DNA of 64,000 nt from Psychroflexus gondwanensis ACAM 44. Lineage in GTDB: Bacteria > Bacteroidota > Bacteroidia > Flavobacteriales > Flavobacteriaceae. The notes under the pieces are model-generated. The model saw only the letters and a program-made list of their open reading frames with translations. It was not told the origin of the DNA and made no database searches. The stretch lies in NCBI RefSeq assembly GCF_000355905.1, contig NZ_APLF01000018.1:1-64000 (forward strand), read 5' to 3'. Positions 28,001 through 36,041 of the stretch are shown here, in pieces. Both the position numbers and the translations under genes were made by a program. The stretch's first letter is position 1. Every line of letters starts with the position of its first letter.

Positions 28001-28970
28001 TTCCGTAGCTGTTGGAGGGATGCCACTTACAGAGTTGATTGATGGCAGAGAACGCTATGGGGTGAGGGTAAGATATCCACGGGAATTGAGAAATTCACCA
28101 GAGACTCTCAAAACAATGTTGATTTCTACATCCAATGGGACTCAAATCCCGATTGGGGAGATTGTAGATATCGAGTATGCTAGAGGTCCACAAAACATCA
28201 AAAGTGAAAATACATTTTTAACGGGCTATGTGCTTTTTGATAAAGCTGAGGGAATTGCTGAAGTCACTGCAGTTGAGGACTCTAAAGCTCTTATCACTTC
28301 TGAAATAGAAAATGGAAACTTAATTGTTCCTTCTGGAATCAGTTATCGCTTTGCAGGAAATTTTGAAAATCAAGTGCGATCAGAAAAACGCTTATCCATT
28401 ATTCTACCACTAGTGTTGCTGGTCATTTTCTTAATCCTTTATTTCCAGTTCAAATCTGTGAGTATAAGTGCTATGATATTTTCTTCCATAGCGCTAGCCT
28501 TCAGTGGAGGTTTTATTTTAATCTGGTGCTATGGGCAAGGCTGGTTTTTAAATTTCAGTGTTTTTGGAGAAAACTTAAGGGATGTTTTTCAGTTGAAGAC
28601 TATCAACTCTAGCGTTGCTGTATGGGTGGGATTCATTGCTCTCTTCGGTATTGCCACAGACGATGCCGTATTGATGGCCACGTATTTAAAACAGTCACTA
28701 AAAGATAATCCAACGAAAACAATTTCAGAATTGAAAACCGCTGTTATGGAAGGTGGGCAAAAGCGAATTCGTCCAGCTGTGATGACTTCCATAACAACTA
28801 TAATCGCTCTGCTTCCTGTGTTGTCTTCCACTGGAAAAGGATCGGATATCATGATACCTATGGCGATTCCTGCTTTTGGTGGAATGTTGATGGCAAGTTT
28901 AACCTACTTTTTGTTGCCTATTTTATTCTATCTTTTTTATAAGAAAACGATGAACACCACTCAATCTTAA
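25083..28970 (+). CDS. cusA: CusA/CzcA-type heavy-metal RND efflux pump
   Basis: Proton-driven inner-membrane pump exporting metal ions through a tripartite complex. The 1295-residue product has the HME-RND plan: VDAIPNTGANQQIVFTEWPG in the first porter segment and IAIAIGTMIDLAVILTEN in TM4, with Asp430 and Glu437. That TM4 motif is the CusA-like form linked to monovalent Cu/Ag rather than the CzcA form. It is about 250 residues longer than E. coli CusA because of an extra hydrophobic region near residues 520-650 and a hydrophilic insertion near 770-870. Followed after 4 bases by the channel gene. Confidence 0.92.
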   Translation: MLNTIIKFFLNQRLLSFILLSTIVLGGLIVSPFQWNLSFLPKNPIPVDAIPNTGANQQIVFTEWPGRSPQDIEDQIGYPLTTYLLGLPGVETVRSSSMFGFSSIYIIFEEDTEFYWSRSRIVEKLSAVPKDLLPPDVKPTLGPDATALGQVYWYTIEGRDKNNDPTGGWSLQELRSIQDYFVKYSLSSAKGISEVASIGGYVKEYQINVNPEALRSYGISLMQVANAVKSSNQDVGAKTLEINQVEYIIRSLGDLESLKDIENTMVDEVNNVPVYIKDIAKVNLGPAQRRGILDKAGAEVVGGVVVARDGYNPMEAIQNIKDKIEEVSPGLPTKILEDGTESKLKIIPFYDRSELINETIGTLEEAITLQLIIAILVVIIIIFNLRTSLVISSVLPISVLLVFIAMKIFNIQANIVALSGIAIAIGTMIDLAVILTENVVKKFEDHPNRDLLKNIFDGSSEVSSAILTAVLTTIVSFVPVFSLEAAEGKLFIPLAYTKTFALASAFLVTVLILPSLMYFIFKIKLNRSKLSWSLNALLVLLGVWAVFYSFWLGIFIIVYALSFWVSKNAHRDLKALKYLHYFVIILGFLIGLAKLWSPLGPANSIISNFLFVGVLLGVILGFYLILQKYYLDILNFFMARMKGFLALVALFLLVAVLMWQGFSSVFGWSQPLSNSIGFSVEKTQVWKGLERTFPGIGKEFMPSLDEGSFILMPTSMAHSGISFNKEKLQQMDVLVSQIPEVKTVVGKLGRVESAIDPAPISMFENLITYKSEFALDENGKRVAYRVNENGNYKISETLYTSKFSDLTSLYFDNETFRFVDADGEVFPDKVNDELFYEIDNHFQRYLIQDEEGRYFRNWRKHIQSKDDIWDEISKVTKIPGVTSAPQLQPIETRQIMLQTGMRAPMGIKVSGPDLKTIEAFGLRLEEILKQVETVKTEAVFADRIVGKPYLNIVLKRQNLAKYGLSVDEVQNFISVAVGGMPLTELIDGRERYGVRVRYPRELRNSPETLKTMLISTSNGTQIPIGEIVDIEYARGPQNIKSENTFLTGYVLFDKAEGIAEVTAVEDSKALITSEIENGNLIVPSGISYRFAGNFENQVRSEKRLSIILPLVLLVIFLILYFQFKSVSISAMIFSSIALAFSGGFILIWCYGQGWFLNFSVFGENLRDVFQLKTINSSVAVWVGFIALFGIATDDAVLMATYLKQSLKDNPTKTISELKTAVMEGGQKRIRPAVMTSITTIIALLPVLSSTGKGSDIMIPMAIPAFGGMLMASLTYFLLPILFYLFYKKTMNTTQS

Positions 28971-28974
28971 ACTC

Positions 28975-30255
28975 ATGAAATCTATTTTACACCCCTTAAA
29001 TCACAATTTCAAGAGCACTCATAGGATGACTTTAGTCTGTTGTTTTATAAGTATTTTGATGTTCAGCTGGTCCTCTTTTAGCCAAAGTCTCGAAGACTTA
29101 CAACACCTAGCTGCTGAAAACAATTTGGAATTGAAAGCACAATTCAAACGTTTTGAAGCACAACTTGAAGATATCACGCAAGCCAAATCTTGGCAAGATC
29201 CCAACTTGAGTTTTGGATATTTTATAAGTCCAATAGAAACCAGAGTTGGTCCTCAGATTGCAAGATTTTCGTTGACTCAAAAGTTGCCATGGTTCGGAAC
29301 CTATAAAGCTAAAGGTGACATTGCTGCGTTTAGAGCTGAAGCTGAATTTGAAAAATTTCAAGATCAAAAATTGAAGTTATTTCTAAATGTTGCTCAGAAG
29401 TATTACGACCTTTTGGCTTTAAGGTATATCACAGAACTTGAAACGAAACAACTTGATATTTTAGAAAATCTGAAAGTTATAGTAGAATCTAACTACAAAA
29501 ATAATAAAGCCAGGTTGGTTGATATTTTGAGAGTAGATCTGGAAATGGATAAACAGTTGAGTACAATTCAAGTTTTAAAAGACCAAGGCCAAGTTTTTGT
29601 CACTCAACTCAATCAATTGATGGACAGGCAGTTGAACACTCCTGTCCAAATTTTAAATCCAAAGCAGATTCTAGAACAAAATGAATCGATTGAAATAGAT
29701 TCTATGGTTAGAAATCACCCTCGACTTGAAGCGATTCGCAAATTGAAAGCCTCCAATGAGGCAGAAAGCGTGTTAGCTAAAAAAGAAGCGATGCCACAGT
29801 TTGGTTTAGGATTGGATTATGCTATTATCCAAGACCGAAATGTTCAAAATGCAGAGGCTGGTCAAGATGCGATTATGCCTATGTTATCGGTGAGCTTACC
29901 TATTTTTGGGAAGAAGAATAAATCTAGAAAAAAGGCGGCTTCACTTAAAGGCGAATCTATTGAATTCCAATTGGAAAACGAAGAGTCGCGTTTGGAAACC
30001 GAAATTCAAGTTGCTCTTTATAAACAAGATGAACTTTTTAGTCTACTTAGCTTATACGATAAGCAGCTATTGAGTTTAAAAGATATCCTTCAACTTTCTG
30101 AAACCGCATTAGCCAATGCTAGCATGGGAATAGAAGAAGTGTTGCGCTTGCAAGAAGAGCGTTTACTCTATGAGAAACAACGGGCCAAAACGTTGGCCGA
30201 TCTTCAAAAAACCGATGAAACTTTAATCTACTTAACTTCAAACTCAGACTTATGA
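28975..30255 (+). CDS. TolC-family outer-membrane efflux channel (CusC-like)
   Basis: Outer-membrane exit duct of the metal pump. The 426-residue product has a signal region (an internal Met at residue 18 may be the true start, giving a signal peptide ending at SFSQ) and two long helical halves with TolC-type repeats, e.g. NLELKAQFKRFEAQ and SWQDPNLSFGYFISP. The first of these halves lies before residue 200 and the second ends near 420. It overlaps the permease gene by 4 bases. Confidence 0.88.
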   Translation: MKSILHPLNHNFKSTHRMTLVCCFISILMFSWSSFSQSLEDLQHLAAENNLELKAQFKRFEAQLEDITQAKSWQDPNLSFGYFISPIETRVGPQIARFSLTQKLPWFGTYKAKGDIAAFRAEAEFEKFQDQKLKLFLNVAQKYYDLLALRYITELETKQLDILENLKVIVESNYKNNKARLVDILRVDLEMDKQLSTIQVLKDQGQVFVTQLNQLMDRQLNTPVQILNPKQILEQNESIEIDSMVRNHPRLEAIRKLKASNEAESVLAKKEAMPQFGLGLDYAIIQDRNVQNAEAGQDAIMPMLSVSLPIFGKKNKSRKKAASLKGESIEFQLENEESRLETEIQVALYKQDELFSLLSLYDKQLLSLKDILQLSETALANASMGIEEVLRLQEERLLYEKQRAKTLADLQKTDETLIYLTSNSDL

Positions 30256-31484
30256 GCAGCGATATCTTTTTAGAAAATTGGGGGAATGCAGCCAACACTG
30301 CTTTGGGATTTTTCTGGATGGCACTTTGGGCGTTTATTCTTGGGTATGCGCTTAGCAGTCTCATTCAAGTATTGGTTACCAAGCAAAACATGCAAAAAAC
30401 CATGGGTAAAGCTGATGCTAAATCTGTACTTTTTGGTACTTTTTTTGGCTTCATCAGCAGTTCTTGTAGTTTTTCCGCTCTGGCAACCACAAAATCACTT
30501 TTCAAAAAGGGAGCTAGTTTTGTATCCTCAATGGCGTTTTTACTGGCCTCTACAAACTTGGTCATAGAACTCGGAATTGTCATTTCTATATTTTTAGGCT
30601 GGCAATTTGTTGTGGGTGAATATGTTGGCGGAATTTTGCTTATACTTATCGTTTGGGCACTAATTGGCCTATTCAATCCCAGTTCCATCATCTCTAAAGC
30701 TAGAAAAAAACTCGGTGATTCTGAAAAAACTAAGACTGACTCGAAGCCTATTTCAGAAAAAATTCAGAATAAAACCAATTGGGTGAAAATCGGGAAGCAA
30801 TACGGCATGGAGTGGAAAATGGTATGGAAAGATGTGACGATAGGTTTCACTATTGCAGGGATTATTTCAGCATTTGTTCCCGATTCATTTTTTCAAACCT
30901 TGTTTATCAACACGGGGGACGGTCAAACTTCTTTTGGGTTTTTCACACTTCTGGAACATGTGGTGGTAGGTCCTTTTGCTGCGTTTATCACGTTTATAGG
31001 ATCTATGGGAAACATTCCGCTGGCAGCCTTATTATTTGGTAAAGGGGTGAGCTTTGCTGGTGTTATGGCTTTTATTTTTAGTGATTTAGTAGTGTTTCCA
31101 GTCTTAAGAATCAATGCTAAATATTACGGCTGGAAAATGTCACTTCTTATACTTTCTATGTTGTTTACGGCTTTAATCCTGACCTCACTTCTTCTGCATT
31201 ATAGTTTCGATTTGTTGGATATGATACCTGATTTTTCATCCAGTACGATTTCACAACAAGATCATTTTCAAATTGATTATACATTTTTTCTGAACATTGG
31301 ATTCTTGATTATTTCGGGAATTCTGGTTTATCTCGGCTTTTTCTCCAAACAAAAAGATTTGTCTTACATGAAAGAAATGGCGCCTAAAAGTCCGCTCTTA
31401 GAAAAAGTTTTAAAATACGTCGCCTTTATAAGCTATATATGGCTGTTGGGTGGAATTCTAGTCAAATACATATTTAATTATTAA
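30252..31484 (+). CDS. SO_0444-type Cu/Zn efflux permease
   Basis: The 410-residue product has two blocks of transmembrane helices of the predicted-permease (DUF318/ArsP-like) family. The conserved segment GTFFGFISSSCSFSALATTKS lies near residue 58-78, and its mirror image IGSMGNIPLAALLFGKG lies near 240. The Ser-Ser-Cys-Ser motif is the likely metal or thiolate-binding site. Members related to SO_0444 are described as Cu/Zn exporters. Overlaps the TolC gene by 4 bases and precedes the adaptor gene by 16. Confidence 0.83.
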   Translation: MSSDIFLENWGNAANTALGFFWMALWAFILGYALSSLIQVLVTKQNMQKTMGKADAKSVLFGTFFGFISSSCSFSALATTKSLFKKGASFVSSMAFLLASTNLVIELGIVISIFLGWQFVVGEYVGGILLILIVWALIGLFNPSSIISKARKKLGDSEKTKTDSKPISEKIQNKTNWVKIGKQYGMEWKMVWKDVTIGFTIAGIISAFVPDSFFQTLFINTGDGQTSFGFFTLLEHVVVGPFAAFITFIGSMGNIPLAALLFGKGVSFAGVMAFIFSDLVVFPVLRINAKYYGWKMSLLILSMLFTALILTSLLLHYSFDLLDMIPDFSSSTISQQDHFQIDYTFFLNIGFLIISGILVYLGFFSKQKDLSYMKEMAPKSPLLEKVLKYVAFISYIWLLGGILVKYIFNY

Positions 31485-31500
31485 CGAACATATTTCAATA

Positions 31501-33141
31501 ATGAACACTAAATTTAAAACGTACTTAATCGCCGGACTGGTTTTAGTTCTTGGTATTTTCATTGGAGCTAGCCTATTTTCTTCTGAAGAGAATGCGGAGG
31601 ATCATAATCATTCCGCAGAAACAGAATCTTCGGTTTGGACTTGCTCTATGCACCCACAAATCCGTAACAGCAAACCAGGCGATTGTCCTATCTGTGGGAT
31701 GGACTTGATTCCTGCCAACACCCTAGAGGAAACGGTAGATCCAGATGCTATCCGAATGACTAAGTCTGCAAGGGCTCTGGCTAAAATAGAAACAACGCTG
31801 GTTGGCGATGGGAAAAGGACCACTTCAAACTTAGAACTTTCTGGTCAACTAGACATTAATGAAAAAAGTAAAACGAGTTTAACCACAAATTTTGATGGTA
31901 GAATTGAGCAGCTAAACATAAATTTTGAAGGGGAAACCGTTCAAAACAATCAAGTAGTTGCTGAATTGTATTCTTCCACTATTCAAGTTTTGAAAGATGA
32001 ATACGCTTTAGCGAAACGCACGGATAACGAAAGCATAATGCAAAGTGTGGTTCAAAAAATTGAGAATCTAGAACTGAGTTTACAAGACATTCAAAACAAG
32101 TCTAAGTCTTCAACAATATCATTGAGAGCTCAGCAAACAGGGAATGTTACACAACTAATGGTAGCTCAGGGCGACCAAGTGAAAGCTGGACAAGCACTTA
32201 TGGAAATTACAGATTTGTCCACGCTTTGGGCGATGTTTGATGTTTATGAGCAAGACCTAAACCTCATCAAAGTTGGTGATGAAATGAGCATGAATATAGG
32301 AGGAGCAGCGGTGACAGGTAAAGTGGATTTTATTTCACCTATTTTCAATACAGAAGAGCGATCTGCCAAAGTAAGGGTTGTGGTCCAAAATCCTAATTTG
32401 AGATGGAAGCCTGGCGTTTTTGTCACAGGAGTAGTTAGTACTAACGTTACAAACACAAAAAACGAAACTCCTTTATATGTCCCCAAATCTTCAGTGCTTT
32501 GGACAGGTAAACGCTCTATAGTTTACAAGCAATTGGAAAACGAAAACGGTGTTTATTTCAAACTAACGACAGTTGAAATAGGACAAACCTCAGGAGACAA
32601 TATTGAAATTTTATCAGGATTGCAAGTAGGAGATGAGGTGGTTACTCAAGGGGCTTTTAGTATTGATTCTGAAGCACAACTTGCCGACAAGACTAGCATG
32701 ATGGACCCGAAAACAGAAAAGTCACAACCAAAGTCGTTTGTTGAAGAAGAGATAAACCTAAATCCGAAAGCGATTGCGCCGCTTCTATCCGATTATAGGC
32801 AGCTTAAAACTGCTTTATCTTCAGATAATTTCGAAGATGCCAAAATCAATTATAAAAAATTGACGACTTCTTTTTCTAAGCTGAAGCTGAGAAAGCTTCA
32901 GAATGCAGATAAAATTAAATCCATAGACGAACTAAGAGAAGAGTTTCTAGTCCTTTCAGAAGATATCATTGCGATAGCAAAATCTTCAAACCCAACTGAT
33001 CAGTTACTTTATGTACAGCGTTGCCCTATGGCTAATAATAGTGAAGGAGCGTCTTGGCTAAGCTTTACCAAAAAGATTGAAAATCCCTATTATGGAGCCT
33101 CTATGTTGACCTGTGGAAGCACCATAGACTCGATTCAATGA
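31501..33141 (+). CDS. cusB: CusB-like periplasmic adaptor with metal-binding ends
   Basis: Links pump and channel and may hand metal to the pump. The 546-residue product has a membrane anchor (residues 8-26), then a heavy-metal-binding domain WTCSMHPQI...GDCPICGMDL around residues 46-68. The biotinyl-lipoyl/hairpin/beta-barrel core of RND adaptors follows (about 90-400), then a C-terminal DUF3347-like region (about 420-546). That region contains CPMANNSEGASWLS and MLTCGST, further soft-metal ligands. Both the first and last parts go beyond the standard CusB plan. Confidence 0.9.
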   Translation: MNTKFKTYLIAGLVLVLGIFIGASLFSSEENAEDHNHSAETESSVWTCSMHPQIRNSKPGDCPICGMDLIPANTLEETVDPDAIRMTKSARALAKIETTLVGDGKRTTSNLELSGQLDINEKSKTSLTTNFDGRIEQLNINFEGETVQNNQVVAELYSSTIQVLKDEYALAKRTDNESIMQSVVQKIENLELSLQDIQNKSKSSTISLRAQQTGNVTQLMVAQGDQVKAGQALMEITDLSTLWAMFDVYEQDLNLIKVGDEMSMNIGGAAVTGKVDFISPIFNTEERSAKVRVVVQNPNLRWKPGVFVTGVVSTNVTNTKNETPLYVPKSSVLWTGKRSIVYKQLENENGVYFKLTTVEIGQTSGDNIEILSGLQVGDEVVTQGAFSIDSEAQLADKTSMMDPKTEKSQPKSFVEEEINLNPKAIAPLLSDYRQLKTALSSDNFEDAKINYKKLTTSFSKLKLRKLQNADKIKSIDELREEFLVLSEDIIAIAKSSNPTDQLLYVQRCPMANNSEGASWLSFTKKIENPYYGASMLTCGSTIDSIQ

Positions 33142-33173
33142 TTAACTTTATATCATAATTTAAAGATAGCATA

Positions 33174-33887
33174 ATGACACACACCTATAAAGTGACTGGC
33201 ATGACCTGCCAATATTGTAAAGCAAGCGTAAAAGAAGGGCTAGAACATCTAGAACACGTTAAGTCCGCTTCTGTTAATCTAGAAGCTGAGGAAGCTGAAA
33301 TTGACATGGAACAGCATATAGAAGTATCTACCCTCCAAGAAGCTATTTCAAAGAAATATCAGATCTCTAAAAAATCTGATTTTAAAGATACTTCGAGTGC
33401 AAATCTTCAAGAACAGTCTAAGTTTCAACAACTTTTCCCCTTGTTTCTAATCTTTGGATATATCACAGCGGCTTCAGTGCTATTGAATTCCACTTCTTGG
33501 GAATTGGATTCGTTTATGTTTGATTTTATGGGCCTGTTTTATATTGTTTTTAGTTTCTTCAAATTTTTGGATTATACAGGCTTTCCTGCTTCTTTTCAGA
33601 TGTACGATCCTTTGGCCAAAGTTCTTCCAGCCTATGGTTGGATATATCCGTTTTTAGAAACTGCCTTAGGCTTGATGTTCTTGTTAAGATTCGAGATTGA
33701 TATAGCTTTAGTAACAACAATTATCATTTTAGGAATAACAACCATAGGGGTAACCAAATCTCTGTTTTCTAAGAAAACTATTAAATGTGCGTGTTTGGGA
33801 ACAGCACTCAACTTGCCAATGACAGAAGCCACCTTTATAGAAAACACTATAATGCTCGTAATGGCAGTATGGATGTTGGCGATTTAA
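33174..33887 (+). CDS. HMA copper-binding domain fused to MauE/DoxX-like membrane domain
   Basis: The 237-residue product has an N-terminal heavy-metal-associated domain with GMTCQYCK (Cys12, Cys15) spanning about residues 1-68. Four transmembrane helices of the MauE/DoxX type follow (about 85-237), ending with CACLGTALNLP, a thiol motif typical of MauE-like proteins. Likely binds copper at the membrane or supports redox of the metal site; this is inference. Last gene of the metal operon; its stop overlaps the convergent dinB stop by 4 bases. Confidence 0.82.
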   Translation: MTHTYKVTGMTCQYCKASVKEGLEHLEHVKSASVNLEAEEAEIDMEQHIEVSTLQEAISKKYQISKKSDFKDTSSANLQEQSKFQQLFPLFLIFGYITAASVLLNSTSWELDSFMFDFMGLFYIVFSFFKFLDYTGFPASFQMYDPLAKVLPAYGWIYPFLETALGLMFLLRFEIDIALVTTIIILGITTIGVTKSLFSKKTIKCACLGTALNLPMTEATFIENTIMLVMAVWMLAI

Positions 33888-34972
33888 AACGGTAGTTTCA
33901 ATTGTTCTTCTTTCAATTTTGGGGTGACCTTTGGTGTTTTATCAGTGTTGAGGTTAGAAAGAGAAATACCCAGTAAGCGTATGGAGTCTTTAATAGGCTC
34001 TTGAAAAAGTAAAGCCTTGGTTTCTTCCATGATCAAGGCTTTGGAGGAAATGAAGAATTTTAAGGTTTTACTTCGTGTTTGAATATTGAAATCGCTAGTT
34101 TTTAGTTTTAGGGTAATGGTTTTCCCAGCAACTCTACTTCCCTTTAATCGTCTTTCAACTTCTTCTGCTATATCTTCGAGCTTTTCTAGCATATAAATTT
34201 CAGAAGAAATATTTTCTGAAAATGTTCTTTCGGCCCCTAGAGATTTTCGGATTCGACTAGGTTTTACTTCACTTAAATGAATCCCGCGGACTACATTAAA
34301 ATAATGTAGACCACTTTTTCCAAAGTGGTCTTGTAAGTACTCCAAGGTTTTGAGCTTCAAATCGACTCCAGTAAAAATGCCTAAGCCATACATTTTTTCT
34401 TGAGTCACTTTGCCCACACCGTGAAACTTCCGAATGTCTAGCGTCTCTAGGAAACTGATAACATCTTCTGGCGGAATAGTTTTTTGGCCATTTGGTTTGT
34501 TGATGTCACTGGCGATTTTTGCGATAAATTTATTGATAGAAATACCCGCCGAAGCGTTAAGCCCAGTCCTATCTTTTATCTTCTTTCGTATTTCCCTTGC
34601 TAAAATAGTGGCGCTGGGATAGTCAAATTTATTGACGGTTACATCCAAATAAGCTTCATCGAGAGACAGGGGTTCCACCAAATCGGTATATTCAAAAAAG
34701 ACTTTGCGGATGATTTGTGAAATTTCTTTGTAGCGCTCAAACCGTGGTTTTACAAAAATAAGATGGGGACATAATCTAGCCGCTAGCCGGCCACTCATCG
34801 CGCTTTTTACACCAAACTTTCTAGCTTCATAACTAGCCGCGGCTACAACACCGCGTTTGGAACTTCCCCCAACGGCCAGAGCTTTCCCAGATAAAGAGGG
34901 ATCATCTAGCTGCTCTACAGAGGCATAGAAAGCATCCATGTCTACGTGTATAATCTTGCGAAGATGTTCCAT
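33884..34972 (-). CDS. dinB: DNA polymerase IV (DinB)
   Basis: Y-family translesion polymerase. The 362-residue product has HVDMDAFYASVEQ at the N terminus, the catalytic EPLSLDEAYLDVT near residue 100, a helix-hairpin-helix thumb and a little-finger domain. It ends in a short Lys/Leu-rich tail (KEEQLKLPF) that looks like a beta-clamp binding peptide. ATG at 34972 is preferred to ATG 34981 or TTG 34987 because a -7 box (34985-34992) overlaps or abuts the latter two. The non-coding repeat array lies directly upstream. Confidence 0.9.
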   Translation of the reverse strand: MEHLRKIIHVDMDAFYASVEQLDDPSLSGKALAVGGSSKRGVVAAASYEARKFGVKSAMSGRLAARLCPHLIFVKPRFERYKEISQIIRKVFFEYTDLVEPLSLDEAYLDVTVNKFDYPSATILAREIRKKIKDRTGLNASAGISINKFIAKIASDINKPNGQKTIPPEDVISFLETLDIRKFHGVGKVTQEKMYGLGIFTGVDLKLKTLEYLQDHFGKSGLHYFNVVRGIHLSEVKPSRIRKSLGAERTFSENISSEIYMLEKLEDIAEEVERRLKGSRVAGKTITLKLKTSDFNIQTRSKTLKFFISSKALIMEETKALLFQEPIKDSIRLLGISLSNLNTDKTPKVTPKLKEEQLKLPF

Positions 34973-34984
34973 AAAATCCATGAT

Positions 34985-34992
34985 CAAAAATA
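34985..34992 (-). promoter_or_regulatory. -7 box for dinB
   Basis: TATTTTTG on the minus strand, exact TAnnTTTG, 12 bases upstream of the chosen dinB ATG. It is immediately next to the repeat array, so the array forms the far-upstream region of this promoter. Confidence 0.5.
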
Positions 34993-35061
34993 CATAAAGC
35001 GAGGGAAAAGGGTTCTTAATAGGTCATTATAAAATTTTATTGATCTTTGAGTTTTCTTGGT

Positions 35062-35557
35062 AACTAAACTCTATAGATGTCAGGGCTCTGCCCCTCAAAC
35101 CTTATAATTATTTATGCTATTGAGATTACAGGGCTAACGCCCCTTTTTAATTTTGATCGTTTTCAAGGGATAGTAAAATAGGTGAGCAACATCCCTCAAC
35201 ACCATATAATCATTTATATTAAAGGAATTGCTGGCTCGCTAAACTCTATAGATATCAGGGCTCTGCCCCTCAAATTTTATAATCATTTATGCTATTGAGA
35301 TTACAGGGCTAACGCCCCGTTTTTTAATCTTAAACATTTATTATAGATTGTAAAATAGGGGAGCAACATCCCTCAACACCATATAATCATTTATATTAAA
35401 GGAATTGCTGGCTCGCTAAACTTTATAGATATCAGGGCTCTGCCCCTCAAACCTTATAATTATTTATGCTATTGAGATTACAGGGCTAACGCCCCTTTTT
35501 TAATCTTAAACATTTATTATAGATTTTAAAATAGGGGAGCAACATCCCTCAACACTT
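35062..35557. repeat. Family A repeat block 1
   Basis: Three head-to-tail family A units. Each has GGGCTCTGCCCC, then GGGCTAACGCCCC about 49 bases later, then AGGGGAGCAACATCCCT about 45-50 bases later, and usually GGAATTGCTGGCTCGCTAAAC. The first unit starts degenerate (taactaaactctatagatgt) and the third is cut short after the AGCAACA box. Unit-to-unit identity is high by eye. Confidence 0.8.
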
Positions 35558-35755
35558 TGCAATTATTATATTAAGGGGACCGTAGGCTAAACGTCTTTTT
35601 TAATTTTAATTATTTCTCTATTGTTTATAATATTAGGGGGCAGCGCCCACACATCTCAATAACATATAACAGAAAGACCTTATAGAGGGGCTTTAGCTCT
35701 GAAATCTGTCCTCGTAAATATTATTGAATTTTCAGAACTAACGCCCCTTTTTAAT
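35558..35755. repeat. Linker and family B repeat unit 1
   Basis: Begins with a linker (ttaaggggaccgtaggctaa) that recurs near 36187. Then one family B unit follows: GGGGGCAGCGCCCAC, AGAGGGGCTTTAGCTCT and CAGAACTAACGCCCC. The join to the previous family A unit is abrupt, directly after an AGCAACATCCCT box. Confidence 0.75.
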
Positions 35756-36041
35756 TTTGATCGTTTTCAAGGGATAGTAAAATAGGGGAGCAACATCCCT
35801 CAACACCATATAATCATTTATTAAAGGAATTGCTGGCTCGCTAAACTCTATAGATATCAGGGCGCTGCCCCTCAAATTTTATAATTATCTATGCTATTGA
35901 GATTACAGGGCTAACGCCCCTTTTCTAATTTCTTAATTATTTTCTAGAGATTGTAAAATAGGGGAGCAACATCCCTCAACACCATATAATCATTTATATT
36001 AAAGGAATTGCTGGCTCGCTAAACTTTATAGATATCAGGGC
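35756..36041. repeat. Family A repeat block 2
   Basis: Family A returns with AGGGGAGCAACATCCCT at about 35785 and 35961. One first-type box changed in its loop (GGGCGCTGCCCC, about 35860) and one GGGCTAACGCCCC at 35908 are also present. It ends at 36041 in the middle of a first-type box where family B sequence takes over. Confidence 0.75.

Noticed and set aside
34973-34987. Upstream starts for dinB (TTG 34987, ATG 34981)
   Set aside because: They overlap or directly abut the predicted -7 box; ATG 34972 leaves room for transcription start.
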